From Halisarca cf. caerulea (lineage: Eukaryota > Porifera > Demospongiae > Chondrillida > Halisarcidae), in the NCBI GenBank assembly GCA_963170055.1, contig CAUJGJ010000313.1, forward strand, positions 5,345,479 through 5,377,978: 32,500 nucleotides of DNA, read 5' to 3'. Shown in pieces: positions 14,041 to 32,436 of this stretch. Numbering within the stretch: the first letter of the stretch is position 1; each line of letters begins with the position of its first letter. Position numbers and translations under genes: made by a program. The notes under the pieces are model-generated. The model was given only the letters and a program-made list of their open reading frames with translations. It ran no database searches and was not told the origin of the DNA.

Positions 14041-14725
14041 AATGGATAGGAAAAGAGAAGAAATACATGCACTCTCAAAAGAAACACATACTCAAAACAT
14101 GGGACAAGACAACAACAACTCACCTCCTGAGAATATCATGTACATAATACGACGAGTGGAACATTAGCGCAATGGATAGGAAAAGAGAAGAAATACATGC
14201 ACTCTCAAAAGAAACACATACTCAAAACATGGGACAAGACAACAACTCACCCTCTGAGAATATCATGTACATAATACGACGAGTGGAACATTAGGGCAAT
14301 GGATAGGAAAAGAGAAGAAATACATGCACTCTCAAAAGAAATATATACTCAAAACATGTGACAAGACAACAACTCACCTCCTGAGAATATCATGTACATA
14401 ATACGACGAGTGGAACATTAGGGCAATGGATAGGAAAAGAGAGGAAATACATGCACTCTCAAAAGAAATATATACTCAAAACATGTGACAAGACAACAAC
14501 TCACCTCCTGAGAATATTATGTACATAATACGATGAGTGGAACAATAGGGCAATGGATAGGAAAAGAGAGGAAATACATGCACTCTCAAAAGAAACACAT
14601 ACTCAAAACATGGGACAAGACAACAACTCACCATCTGAGAATATCATGTACATAATACGACGGGTGGAACATTAGGGCAATGAATAGGAAAGGAGAAGAA
14701 ATACATGTACTCTCAATAGAAACAC

Positions 14726-14804
14726 ATACAATGCAACGTTTCACCCATCACTGGCTTCTTCAGGCACAAAACTGATGAAGCTCATGATGAGTGAAACGTT
14801 GTAT
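14726..14804. repeat. Long imperfect hairpin abutting the 125 bp satellite
   Basis: The left arm (14726-14763) and right arm (14772-14804) are inverted copies with a 5-nt insertion (ATGCA) in the left arm. The core AACGTTTCAC at 14735-14744 is matched perfectly by GTGAAACGTT at 14791-14800. The loop is about 8 nt. It starts exactly where monomer similarity stops. It may be the terminal hairpin of a retroelement or a small MITE; the sequence alone does not decide. Confidence 0.7.
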
Positions 14805-15359
14805 GGAGTTCATACGTATATTGAAAGTTTTAGATTTGTAAAGTTCATCGATAGTGAAGCTAGTGTGGTCCAAAACTATATCCTAGATGTAGATACGTAC
14901 ACATTACATGTACATAGGCATATCCCTCAATCCCTGTATATAGAGGCTATATGTAGGGTCAGGGTATCACTGTTGAGACTGGGAGCCGCTAACCACAGGC
15001 TACTCCTACAGGCACCCAGTACTATAGTACAGTATATACCACATAGTTCACTCCCTCACACCAATCGACGGAGAAACTAACCAAAAAGTCGTTCATTGAC
15101 ATGAGGGAGCTGTTGTTGCACGCAGCTCTCTTACAGTCTAATAGTATACATGTACACACATAGAGTACAGTACATACTCGCTGGGATGTGTTTTGGTAGT
15201 CAAATAAATTATATTTGATAATAAGACGACAAGAGCATAAGGGAAATGAGTAGGAACAATTAATAATAAACACCATGCAGGGTTCAGTACTTGCAACAGA
15301 ATTAACACATGTATACTCAAAACATGGGTTAAAAACAAAAGAAAAAATAAAGAACTCAC
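14805..15359. other. Flank of the CARD-coiled-coil gene, no exon identified
   Basis: This stretch lies 3' of the last recognisable exon of the minus-strand gene. Its minus-strand frames are hydrophobic because the DNA is T-rich, and I see no splice-supported exon. It shares CATGCAGCTCT-like strings with the introns of the same gene (for example near 15115), showing that intron-derived sequence extends here. The segment 15310-15362 resembles the satellite monomer. Confidence 0.45.
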
Positions 15360-24238
<8,879 letters not shown>

Positions 24239-24331
24239 GTTGGAATAAGAGTATATAGATGCACCCGAGGACATGGGATCACGTGATTGGTCACCTGACT
24301 TACTTCATCCCGGACTTCTCGGTACAGCATT
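24239..24331. promoter_or_regulatory. Compact bidirectional promoter (CARD gene / CPVL-like gene)
   Basis: Only 93 bp separate the two divergent start codons. The interval contains the palindrome ATCACGTGAT (24278-24287, E-box CACGTG), immediately followed by ATTGG (24286-24290, an inverted CCAAT box) and CACCTG (24292-24297), plus a TATA-like GTATATAG near 24251-24258. CACGTG is the core bound by USF, MITF and TFEB, the last of which controls lysosomal genes. Transcription starts are not visible, so the roles of the individual motifs are inferred. Confidence 0.55.
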
Positions 24332-27300
24332 ATGAACTCTCATCTACTGATATCCTTGCTCCTCTTTCTGCTGCCGCTCACATTTGCTGGTCCTCTTCGG
24401 AAGAATTTCTTGAAGAATTCGATACACTGGAGGCCTTCCCCTGGCGCCGATCCCGGTTCACCCTTGTTTCTAACTCCGTACATCGAGAAGGGAGAGATTC
24501 AAAAAGGTTAGTACCGCCAGAACCGCTTATGTCATAAGCATGTGCTAGGTGTGAGGGTATGATCTGTCCTGTGTGTGATGTGGAAGTCTTACTATTATCT
24601 ATGGTCGTACAAATCAGCACGCTCAGTGATTACATACTGTTGACAAAGTAGTGGGGTGATCACGTGATATCCACCCGTTCTTATTGGCTACATGATGTCC
24701 TTACACAGGAGCTTCTGCTTGGTCTGGTTGGGGATGTTGGTACATGCTGCTGAAGTATATAGAACATAACTAGTACTGAGCATGTGTGGTTACGTGTTAG
24801 TCTTGTGCCCAGACTCTTACTCGGCCACCATGTTATATCAACCTCGTACAGTGGGAGGGTCTGTGTAGAAGATAAGTGTGCAGGATTGAGTGCTGGAAGG
24901 CCTCTCTGCTCCAGCCAGAGTTCTCTTGCATGGTCTCACTGCAGCTGGAGTAGAGGGTTTCACTGTACAGTGATCACATGACTCTGCAGGTCACATGAAA
25001 CATGATGCACACACAAACAATCCAAAATTAACATGCAACAGAGGCATGACTGTTTGTGTGTGTGTTTTGTGTGTTCTGCTATTGTGTGTCTCTACTCTCA
25101 TGGGACACAGCTCGTGAGCTCAGTGCGGTGAAGGGGATTGGCACACATCCCTCGTACTCCGGGTTCTTCACAGTCAACTCCACCTACAACAGCAACATGT
25201 TCTTCTGGTACTTCCCAGCTCAAGTGAGTCCAGACATTGTCTGTCTGTGTGAGGAGAGATTGAGCTGCTCTCGGCAAACATGAGGTAGAAATGAAATGTA
25301 TCGTAGTTGTAATTGTGGCCTCTTTCATTGTTGGGAGTAGATGGTGTCTGTGATGGTTATAATGCCTTTGGTGCCTGTGGTGCTTGTGGTGCCTGTGGTG
25401 CTTGTGGTGTTTGTGATGCTTGTGATATCCATAGTAGTGCCTGTGATGCCTGTGGTGCCTGTGGTGCTTGTGGTGCTGGTGGAGCCTGTGGTGAAATATT
25501 GATTTTAGTAAGTGAACTTTGTTTGCAGAGTGGTGATGCAAAGGCTCCATTGTTGCTATGGTTACAAGGTGGACCTGGTGGTTCTTCTCTGTTTGGATTA
25601 TTTGTTGAGAATGGTCCACTCATGGTTGATGAACATGGGGAAGGTGGGTGTCATGCGATTTCATGTGACTTTCATGTGACTATCATGTGACTATTTACCA
25701 TTATTAGTACAAGAACGCAATATTACTTGGAATTCAGACTATGCAATGGTGTTTTTTGACAATCCTGTGAGTATTCACATGTTGTTGTTGTTATTGTTGC
25801 TGTTTTTGTTGTTATTGTTACTTTGTTGGAGTTGCTGATTATTTTAACAACACTCCAGGTCGGAACTGGCTACAGTTTTACAGGCAATGATGCTGGGTAT
25901 TCAACCAACGAGGTGGAAGTGGGGGAGAACCTCTACAGGTAGGACAGCTGAGGGTGGAGGTACCATGTGTGTTTGTGTGTGTGTGTGTGGGGGGGGGGGG
26001 GGGGTGTTGTGGTTAGCTGGTGTCTGTCTACTGCAGATGTCTGGTGCAGTTCTTGACAGTGTTTTCTGAATTAAAAGATGTGGACTTTTACATCACTGGA
26101 GAGGTGAGCAGTGTGTTTAACATGCATATGTATGCAGACACACACACACACACACACACACACATGCACACACACGTGTACGCACACATGCAAACACACA
26201 CATGCATAAGATCTTCTCCTCCACTCATAGTCATATGCTGGGAAGTACATACCTGCCTTAGGCTACACCATTCACATGGCCAACAGTGACCTTAAGAAGA
26301 ACTTCACTGTCAACTTCAAAGGTCTACTTCTTGGTGACGGGTTGGTCGACCCAGTCAATGTGAGTATCCAATTACTATGGAGTACAACATTCAATAGATT
26401 ATAGTAACTAAATGGCCACCATGTATTTCCAACCACCAGATGTTTGCCTATTCGGACCTCCTGTTTCAGTACGGCATGCTGGACTCAATAGAGGCTCAGT
26501 ATTTCAAGTCAGAGGAAATGAAGGCAGTAGCGTTCATTCAGAACGGACAGTATCTGGAGGCGTTTGAGGTTTGTGGATTTCATGCATACCAATTTGTCAG
26601 TGAAGGTACTCTTGCCTATTGGCAGCTGCAAAGTATGTGTAGGTACATAAATATATGATTTCAAGGAACTGTAAGAAATCGAGTGTTTGTTGAAATGGGA
26701 AGTTTGCATAGTTTTCCCATTTCACTCTCTGTCCCTCGTTCTGTTCAGATATTTGACATGCTGCTGAATGGAGATCTGTTTCCCTATCCTTCGTACTACA
26801 AGAACGTGACAGGAAGTGATAACTACGACAATATACTTCGATGTGTGGTTTGTACAGTGTGTGTTCTGTACAGTGTGTGGTCTGTACAGTGTGTGGTTTG
26901 TACAGTGTGTGTTCTGTACAGTGTGTATTTGGTACTATGTGATTTATAATGTGTGATTTTCACTACACTTGGTCTGTAGTGTGTGTGGTCTGTACCAATT
27001 TTGTCCTTCAATGTGGTTGTTCTCATGACAGATTTCACTACTTCCCATGCACCCTTGTCCTCTTGTCCTCTCCAGGCACCTGCTTCCTGTGCACTCTTGT
27101 CCTCTCCAGGCACCTGCTTCCCATGCACCCTTTGTCCTCTAGTCCTCTCCAGGCACCTGCTTTCCATGCACCCTTTGTCCTCTAGTCCTCTCCAGGCACC
27201 TGCTTTCCATGCACCCTTTGTCCTCTAGTCCTCTCCAGGCACCTGCTTCCCATGCACCCTTTGTCCTCTTGTCCCCTCCAGGCACCTGCTTCCTTTGGGT

Positions 27301-27396
27301 ACTACAATGGCTATGTCACTAAAGATGAAGTGAGGAAGGCCATCCATGTTGGGAATCTAACCTACAATGATGGGTCTGAAGTGGAGAAGAAACTCC

Positions 27397-27447
<51 letters not shown>

Positions 27448-27899
27448 GTGTGTGTGTACAAATGTGAGTGAATCAACTTTTTAATTGTAGGATGTTATGC
27501 AATCCACAGCAAAATGGCTGGCCCTCCTGATGGACAATTACAAGGTACAGTCATTATTCATTTTTCCCCACATGCTCTCTTCCAGTGCACATGACCCTTA
27601 TTGACAATGTGTGTGATGCCTGTGAGCCTCTTATGATAGTGCCTGTGTGCCTCTTGTGATGGTGCCTGTGTGCCTTGTGATGGTGCCTGTGTGCCTCTTG
27701 TGATGGTGCCTGTGTACCTCTTGTGATGGTGCCTGTGTGCCTCTTGTGATGGTGTCTGTGAGCCTCTTGTGATGGTGCCTATGTGTATGGTGGATGTGAA
27801 GGAGTCAGTATATTTATGTGCAGTAGTCATTATTCTGAATGTGATGAATGGTATCATATATTTAGCAATTTACAAGCCCCTCTCGGTTAAAATGTCTCA

Positions 27900-27968
<69 letters not shown>

Positions 27969-28513
27969 GTGTATGTGTGTGCGTGTGTGTATGTGTGTGC
28001 ACACACGTGTGAGTGCATATATGTAAACCACAGCAGTAAACTGAGCTCCTCTCTCTCTACCTCTCTCATCAGGTCCTACTGTACAATGGACAGCTGGATG
28101 TCATTGTAGCAGGGCCTTTGACTGAGGCCTATCTTCAGAAGCTCTCATGGAGCGGACAGCAAGAGTACCTTGTAGTCAACAAGACCATATGGAAGGTGAA
28201 CCCCACAGACACTGAAGTGGCTGGTTATGCAAGAACGGTCAAAAACTTCGTTCAGGTGAATTGCTGTGTGTGTGTGTGTGTGTGTGCACCTGTTGTGTGT
28301 TCATGAACTTAATACAGTACAAGCATATGTACATGTCTGTATGTATGTGCACTCATTCTCTAGTGCTGTTTCACCGCATTTTCCACTGCTACTGTCTTGT
28401 GTACTGCAGCTCATAGTGAGAGGAGCCGGGCATATACTCCCCTATGACCAGCCTGAGAGGGCTCTGGATATGGTTCGCCGCTTCATATCAGGGAAAGGGT
28501 TTTGGTGGGTCTA

Positions 28514-28514
<1 letters not shown>
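24332..28514 (+). CDS. CPVL: CPVL-like serine carboxypeptidase (copy 1, complete, 13 exons)
   Basis: A peptidase family S10 enzyme, which removes single C-terminal residues and is normally secreted or lysosomal. Exons: 24332-24506, 25111-25223, 25529-25643, 25708-25766, 25859-25938, 26037-26103, 26231-26359, 26440-26568, 26749-26847, 27282-27401, 27491-27544, 28073-28255, 28410-28514. All join with consistent phases and GT-AG introns and give 475 codons plus stop, against 476 in human CPVL. The signal peptide is MNSHLLISLLLFLLPLTFA. Conserved PGSPLFLTPYIEKGEIQKG is followed by [20 protein letters not shown] (oxyanion region). The catalytic triad is S204 in GESYAGKY (split between exons 6 and 7), D389 in YNGQLD and H449 in GAGHILPYDQP. 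N-glycosylation sequons include NST and NVT. The ATG lies 93 bp from the divergent CARD gene. The exon 10 donor is the first GT of a microsatellite. A paralogue lies downstream in tandem. Confidence 0.95.
24507..25110 (+). other. Intron 1 of CPVL copy 1
   Basis: A 604-bp intron from donor GTTAGT to acceptor ATGGGACACAG. It contains another CACGTG palindrome (TGATCACGTGATAT, core 24661-24666), which could be a second E-box serving this gene. Nothing else recognisable. Confidence 0.6.
25360..25497 (+). repeat. 9-bp minisatellite (GGTGCCTGT-type) in CPVL intron 2
   Basis: Tandem GGTGCCTGT, GGTGCTTGT and GATGCCTGT units just upstream of exon 3. The period is a multiple of three, which explains the open frames seen across it on both strands. 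Confidence 0.9.
27057..27300 (+). repeat. ~33-43 bp minisatellite duplicating the exon 10 splice acceptor
   Basis: Six copies of CTCTCCAGGCACCTGCTT (near 27068, 27101, 27148, 27188, 27231 and, as CCCTCCAGGCACCTGCTT, 27274). Each contains a pyrimidine tract, an AG and the first codons of exon 10 (GCA CCT GCT). Only the last copy continues into TTTGGGTACTAC and the coding exon. It therefore arose by tandem duplication of the 3' splice site plus exon start. Confidence 0.85.
27403..27457 (+). repeat. (GT)n starting at the exon 10 donor of CPVL copy 1
   Basis: Exon 10 ends ...CTCCTCAAT at 27401 and the intron begins directly with GTGTGTGT. No consensus GTRAGT donor exists nearby, so the microsatellite itself supplies the 5' splice site. 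Confidence 0.8.
27606..27786 (+). repeat. ~23-28 bp minisatellite in CPVL intron 11
   Basis: Repeats of GTGCCTGTGTGCCTCTTGTGAT with small length variants. Intronic, no coding meaning. Confidence 0.9.
27901..28012 (+). repeat. (GT)n microsatellite in CPVL intron 11
   Basis: About 110 bp of GT with GCGTGTGTATGTGT variants near its 3' end, upstream of the exon 12 acceptor (CTCTCATCAG). Confidence 0.95.
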
Positions 28515-28515
<1 letters not shown>

Positions 28516-28581
<66 letters not shown>

Positions 28582-28620
28582 TGTACATACATGTGCTTAG
28601 TATACACACATGCTTGCACG

Positions 28621-28711
<91 letters not shown>

Positions 28712-28724
28712 CACACACACACTC

Positions 28725-28771
<47 letters not shown>

Positions 28772-28772
28772 C
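28516..28772 (+). repeat. (GT)n then (CA)n in the putative 3' UTR of CPVL copy 1
   Basis: Immediately after the stop codon (28512-28514) comes ~65 bp of pure GT (28516-28580), then a ~40 bp spacer, then ~150 bp of CA with a few interruptions (28621-28772). The two halves are complementary, so a transcript reading through them could fold into a long UG/CA duplex. Confidence 0.9.
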
Positions 28773-28780
28773 ACACATAT

Positions 28781-29405
28781 GTACTCAACCTTAGCCAATT
28801 CCTTTGTATTATTCTAATACCCCCTTCACAGAATGAACATCTCAGCCAATGATCACAAGTACATGAACATAGCAGGCGTATTCACAACTCTAGAGAGCAT
28901 TGACAATTGTATAAACATTGCATCTACAAATGGTATCTGATAATGTGGTGATCGGCTTTGACTTCTTACCTTTACGCATGCATGGGTGCATACATGCATG
29001 GATACATCCATGCATGGATACACACATGCATGGGTACACACATATCATTGACGTAGGAATGACTTGTACTTTGGGGGGGAGGCTCATTCAATTTCATGTG
29101 CAGTATAATAACTTCCTTACTATGTATATGACTGGGTAAACATTGACTAGAATATAAAATATTGGGGGGGGGGGGGGGGGGGGTTATAACCCTTATAGCC
29201 CCCATGGTTCCTACACCTATGTATATTGTAACCAAACAAGAGCATCACATGAAGAAGCTGGCACACCTGACAGTTAAGAGCATACCAGAGCAGGTATATA
29301 ACACTTATATAATGATTGAAATAAAATAATCATATGCGTAGTTCTAGTAGTAATGGGTTTAGAAATGGTGGACTCTTGGATTTCTGTGGAAGCAAAATAA
29401 TGGCG
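28781..29405. other. Intergenic region between the two CPVL-like genes
   Basis: No coding exon found. It contains a CATGCATGG-rich patch at 28976-29040, a run of 20 G at 29164-29183, and a possible polyadenylation signal AATAAA at 29320-29325. That signal lies far from the copy 1 stop codon, so it is uncertain. Confidence 0.5.
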
Positions 29406-29446
29406 CACGTGACAGATCACATGACCATCTGCATTTCTGTCCCGCG
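29406..29446 (+). promoter_or_regulatory. E-box pair upstream of CPVL copy 2
   Basis: GCGCACGTGACAGATCACATGACC contributes a CACGTG core (29406-29411, within CACGTGAC) and CACATG (29418-29423), 35 bp and 23 bp before the ATG. Copy 1 has a CACGTG at a comparable short distance upstream of its ATG (46 bp). CACGTGAC is the core of the TFEB/CLEAR-type motif. Functional use is inferred. Confidence 0.45.
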
Positions 29447-31767
29447 ATGTTTCTGTTCTTACTTTTTGCTTTCGGTCTGTCGTGCGGAGAAGTTGCCGAA
29501 GCCCGCGTGTTCCAGTACACACACAACGACAAAGATGTGAAGTGGGATCCAAACGACCCTGGTGACCCGGGAGAACCGCTTTTCCTCACCAAATACATCG
29601 AAGAAGGGAAGATTGCTGAAGGTGCACGGGTGTAAAGACGTGGTGGCTGCATTCCTCCTGAACCTCCTCCTGAGCAGTCAAAACTCGTCAAGACAAACTT
29701 TAGGGGACCCATAAAATTAGTTCTTGTTATCGACATTTATTCCTATACGGGATATGATAATACATGTACAGTACTCGACAGTACTCGACAGTACTAGTCT
29801 ATAGCAGATCTTGGAAACTATGGACTGTGTTAATCAGAAATTGTCTTAAGAGTGTTCTTAAAGAGTTTCTGCTGCATGTTTTGTCTGTACTTCACTCATC
29901 CGCACCTCAGATATCCAGTTCCCTCACCTTCCGCAGTCGTTTTTATTGGAACAAATCTGCAATAGTCCTACTGTACACTATACTACTGCTCCCTCATTTA
30001 TCCAGTTCCCTCACTTTATCTGCAATTTCATCCGAAACGGATGTGTGCAGATAAGTGAGGTCTGACCCAGTCTGGCCTGCTACAACCGTCCCACATACTC
30101 ATATGTGAGACGGTCGTAGCAGACCAGACTGGGTCAGACAGTACTTAATATATTTGTATTGATTTCTGTAAACCATTGGCCACACTAATAATGATATGAT
30201 AGCCTTATTCTAGTGCCATGTTCTGTCCATCTACTGATGGGTGTACTGTCTGTGGTGCAGCCGAGGGTGCAGCAGCCTACGAGTTGGGTAAAGTGGGGAA
30301 GGTGGTACAGCCGAGGGTGCAGCAGCCTACGAGTTGGGGAAGGTGGTACAGCCGAGGGTGCAGCAGCCTATGAGTTGGGTAAAGTGGGGAAGGTGGTACA
30401 GCCGAGGGTGCAGCAGCCTACGAGTTGGGTAGGGTGGGGAAGGTGGTGCAGTCAAGGGTGCAGCAGCCTACGAGTTGGGTAGGGTGGGGAAGGTGGTACA
30501 GGGCCTCTAACTTTTGCTATTGTTAAGCTGTCCAGCCATACCCCCCCCCCCCCCCCCCCCCCCACCTGCTGTACTCCCAACTTGTATGGAGGTAATGTTT
30601 AGTCCCTAGCCTAGCCTAACCCAAGCCACATGAAACCTTGTTCTGTCATTATCAAGTCTAACTTTCCCTTTTTTTCTGTCTTCAGCTCATGAATTGAGTG
30701 AAGTGAAAGGAATTGGAGGCATACCTTCATACTCCGGGTTCTTCACTGTTAACAAGGATTACAACAGTAACATGTTCTTCTGGTTCTTCCCTGCTCAAGT
30801 AAGTACTCATCCCAGTATGCGACGTATAAATTCAGTATGGGAACTCAGTTTCAGTCTGGGAACTCTATTTCAGCCTAGGAGCTCTGTTTTCATCCTGGGA
30901 GCACTAATTTTAGTTTGGGCCCCATTGTCTCAGTGTGAGCTTGTTATAATATTGTATCTGTTTTCTAAAACTATGACTTTCTTTGTGTAGAACGGAAACA
31001 AGGAAGCTCCAGTGTTGCTGTGGTTACAGGGTGGTCCTGGAGGGTCGTCACTGTTTGGGTTGTTCGTAGAGAATGGACCGTTCTATGTCACTAAAGACGC
31101 ACAGAGTGAGTTGAGAACACAGTACAGGGTGGTGCACTGTGATGTGTACAATCCTCACTTCCAGTTCAAATTTAAATTTGAAAATTCATTCTGACTTACA
31201 GTCCTAACTTCTAATAAACATACGCAATCCAAACTTTCAATTCACATATCCAATTCAAAGTTGTCCAGTCCAAATATCCTATCCTAACTCCCAATCTCCA
31301 TAATATGTAATCCAAATTTCTACTCTACACACATGCGACATTCAAACTCCCAGTCTGCATGTCCCATCCCAACTCCCAATCTACGTATCCAATCCAAACT
31401 CCTGAAGTGCACCTTCAACTGATTCATGTATTTCAAGGACTTCATCCTTGCCACAGCTACTGTCAATGGTTTCTTGTTCTTGTGTACACCTCAGTTATGA
31501 AGAGAGCGGTCACGTGGAATTCAGAGTATGCAATGCTTTACATTGACAATCCAGTGAGTTAGAGGAAGGTTGTTCACCTGTTCCCTAAGATATTCTTTTT
31601 TTCTGTGTCCCTTAAGCCCCTCCCTTTAAGCCCCTCCCCTTAAACCCACCTCTTAAGCTCTGCCTCTTAAGCTCCGCCATTTTCCTTTAGGTTGGGACTG
31701 GATTTAGCTTTACTGACAATGACAGCGGCTACTCCACTGATGAGATACAAGTAGCCAGCAACTTGTT

Positions 31768-31828
<61 letters not shown>

Positions 31829-32020
31829 GTATGTTACTGATTCCAAACTCTTTAACCTTCAGCTGTCTGAAGCAGTTTTTCACAGTCTTTGCAGAATATC
31901 AGAAAAATGATTTTTACATCTCTGGAGAGGTGAAGTGGATGACATGGAACAATGCTTTCTGTTATGATGTGGTCTACTTGAGATGTTTGGCATTTACTGA
32001 ATATATTGGTTTTGCTAGTA

Positions 32021-32077
<57 letters not shown>

Positions 32078-32436
32078 CGTGCAAGCGTGCGTGCAAGCGT
32101 GTGTGCGTGCGTGTGTGTGTGTGTGTGCGTGCGTGCGTGCGTGTGTGCGTGTATGCGTTCGTGTGTGTGTATTGTACTTGTGTGTGTGTATGTGTGTGTG
32201 CTTGCATACATACCTTTCGCTCCTATGTCTCTTACAATGTACAATACTCATCCACACATACATACCTATACTGGTGGGTTACATGCCTCTTTGCACATAT
32301 ATCACAGTCGTATGCTGGGAAGTATGTACCGGCTACAGCCTATCACATCCACCTGGCCAACATGGAACCGTCGACCAAAATAAAGCTCAACTTGAAAGGA
32401 ATTCTCGTTGGAGACGGTTGGACTGACCCTGTCAAT
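29447..32436 (+). CDS. CPVL: CPVL-like serine carboxypeptidase (copy 2, 5' part; runs off window)
   Basis: Tandem paralogue of the upstream gene, same strand. Visible exons: 29447-29621, 30686-30798, 30991-31105, 31495-31553, 31691-31770, 31863-31929, 32308-32436. Lengths are 175, 113, 115, 59, 80, 67 and 129 nt, identical to exons 1-7 of copy 1, with the same phases. The signal peptide is [19 protein letters not shown]. Then come [59 protein letters not shown], and the catalytic-serine motif [10 protein letters not shown] across exons 6/7 (S204). The exon bearing Asp and His lies past the window edge, so activity cannot be judged fully. The exon 5 donor is again the first GT of a microsatellite (31771). 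The large first intron holds transposon-like hairpins and a minisatellite. Confidence 0.92.
29890..30059. mobile_element. Degenerate MITE with pogo-like ends in CPVL copy 2 intron 1
   Basis: The left end CTTCACTCATCCGCAC matches the complement of the right end (CCTCACTTATCTGCAC) at 13 of 16 positions. Near the right end is a nested hairpin: CTCACTTTATCTGCA / TGCAGATAAGTGAG around CATCCGAAACGGATG. About 170 bp, no ORF. The style resembles Tigger/pogo terminal repeats. Confidence 0.4.
30060..30139. repeat. 80-bp near-perfect palindrome
   Basis: The left arm starting GTCTGACCCAGTCTGG is mirrored by the right arm ending CCAGACTGGGTCAGAC. Stems are ~38 bp with about three mismatches around a 4-nt centre (CACATA-CTCA-TATGTG). 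It starts exactly where the neighbouring MITE-like element ends. Confidence 0.85.
30256..30502 (+). repeat. ~48-bp minisatellite in CPVL copy 2 intron 1
   Basis: About five units containing GGTGCAGCAGCCTACGAG, then TTGGGTAAAGTGGGGAAGG, with one shortened unit. It is followed at 30541-30563 by a pure run of 23 C. The open frame across it is a repeat artefact. Confidence 0.9.
31771..31829 (+). repeat. (GT)n starting at the exon 5 donor of CPVL copy 2
   Basis: Exon 5 ends TTGTTCAA at 31770 and the intron opens with GTGTGTGT. Copy 1 has an ordinary GTAGGA donor at this junction, so the microsatellite expanded or replaced the donor after duplication. Confidence 0.8.
32022..32200 (+). repeat. (GT)n with GCGTGC variants in CPVL copy 2 intron 6
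   Basis: A pure GT stretch followed by GTGCGTGCAAGCGTGCGTGC-type units before the exon 7 acceptor (ATCACAG at 32301-32307). Another GT run begins at ~32480 and reaches the window end in intron 7. Confidence 0.95.

Larger units (their letters stand above)
10367..14725. repeat. Satellite array, ~125-127 bp monomer, ~34 copies
   Basis: A head-to-tail array starting GTGGAACATTAGGGCAATGG. Each monomer also contains CACATACTCAAAACATGGG, ACAACTCACC and GAATATCATGTACATAATAC. Monomers differ by a few bases and by small indels. For example, GCAAAGAATAGG alternates with GCAATGGATAGG, and CATTTAGAAGAG marks deleted units at ~12658 and ~13788. On the minus strand every monomer places a pyrimidine-rich tract and TTCTCAG immediately before GGTGAGT, so each copy carries an acceptor-like and a donor-like site a few bases apart. 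No coding function is claimed. The open frames at 12542 and 13672 are identical simply because that block is duplicated. Confidence 0.95.

Noticed and set aside
201..14725. CRISPR array
   Set aside because: Repeats are long, contiguous and vary internally. There are no uniform short repeats with unique spacers and no cas genes, and the context is a eukaryotic intron-rich genome.
14771..14815. Hammerhead ribozyme (CTGATGA...GAAAC core strings)
   Set aside because: Core strings are present, but stem II needs a bulge. No properly paired stem I or stem III with an NUH cleavage site could be drawn, and a simple long hairpin explains the segment better.
14775..15080. 101-codon plus-strand open frame
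   Set aside because: It starts in the hairpin arm, has no domain or splice context, and crosses sequence related to minus-strand introns.
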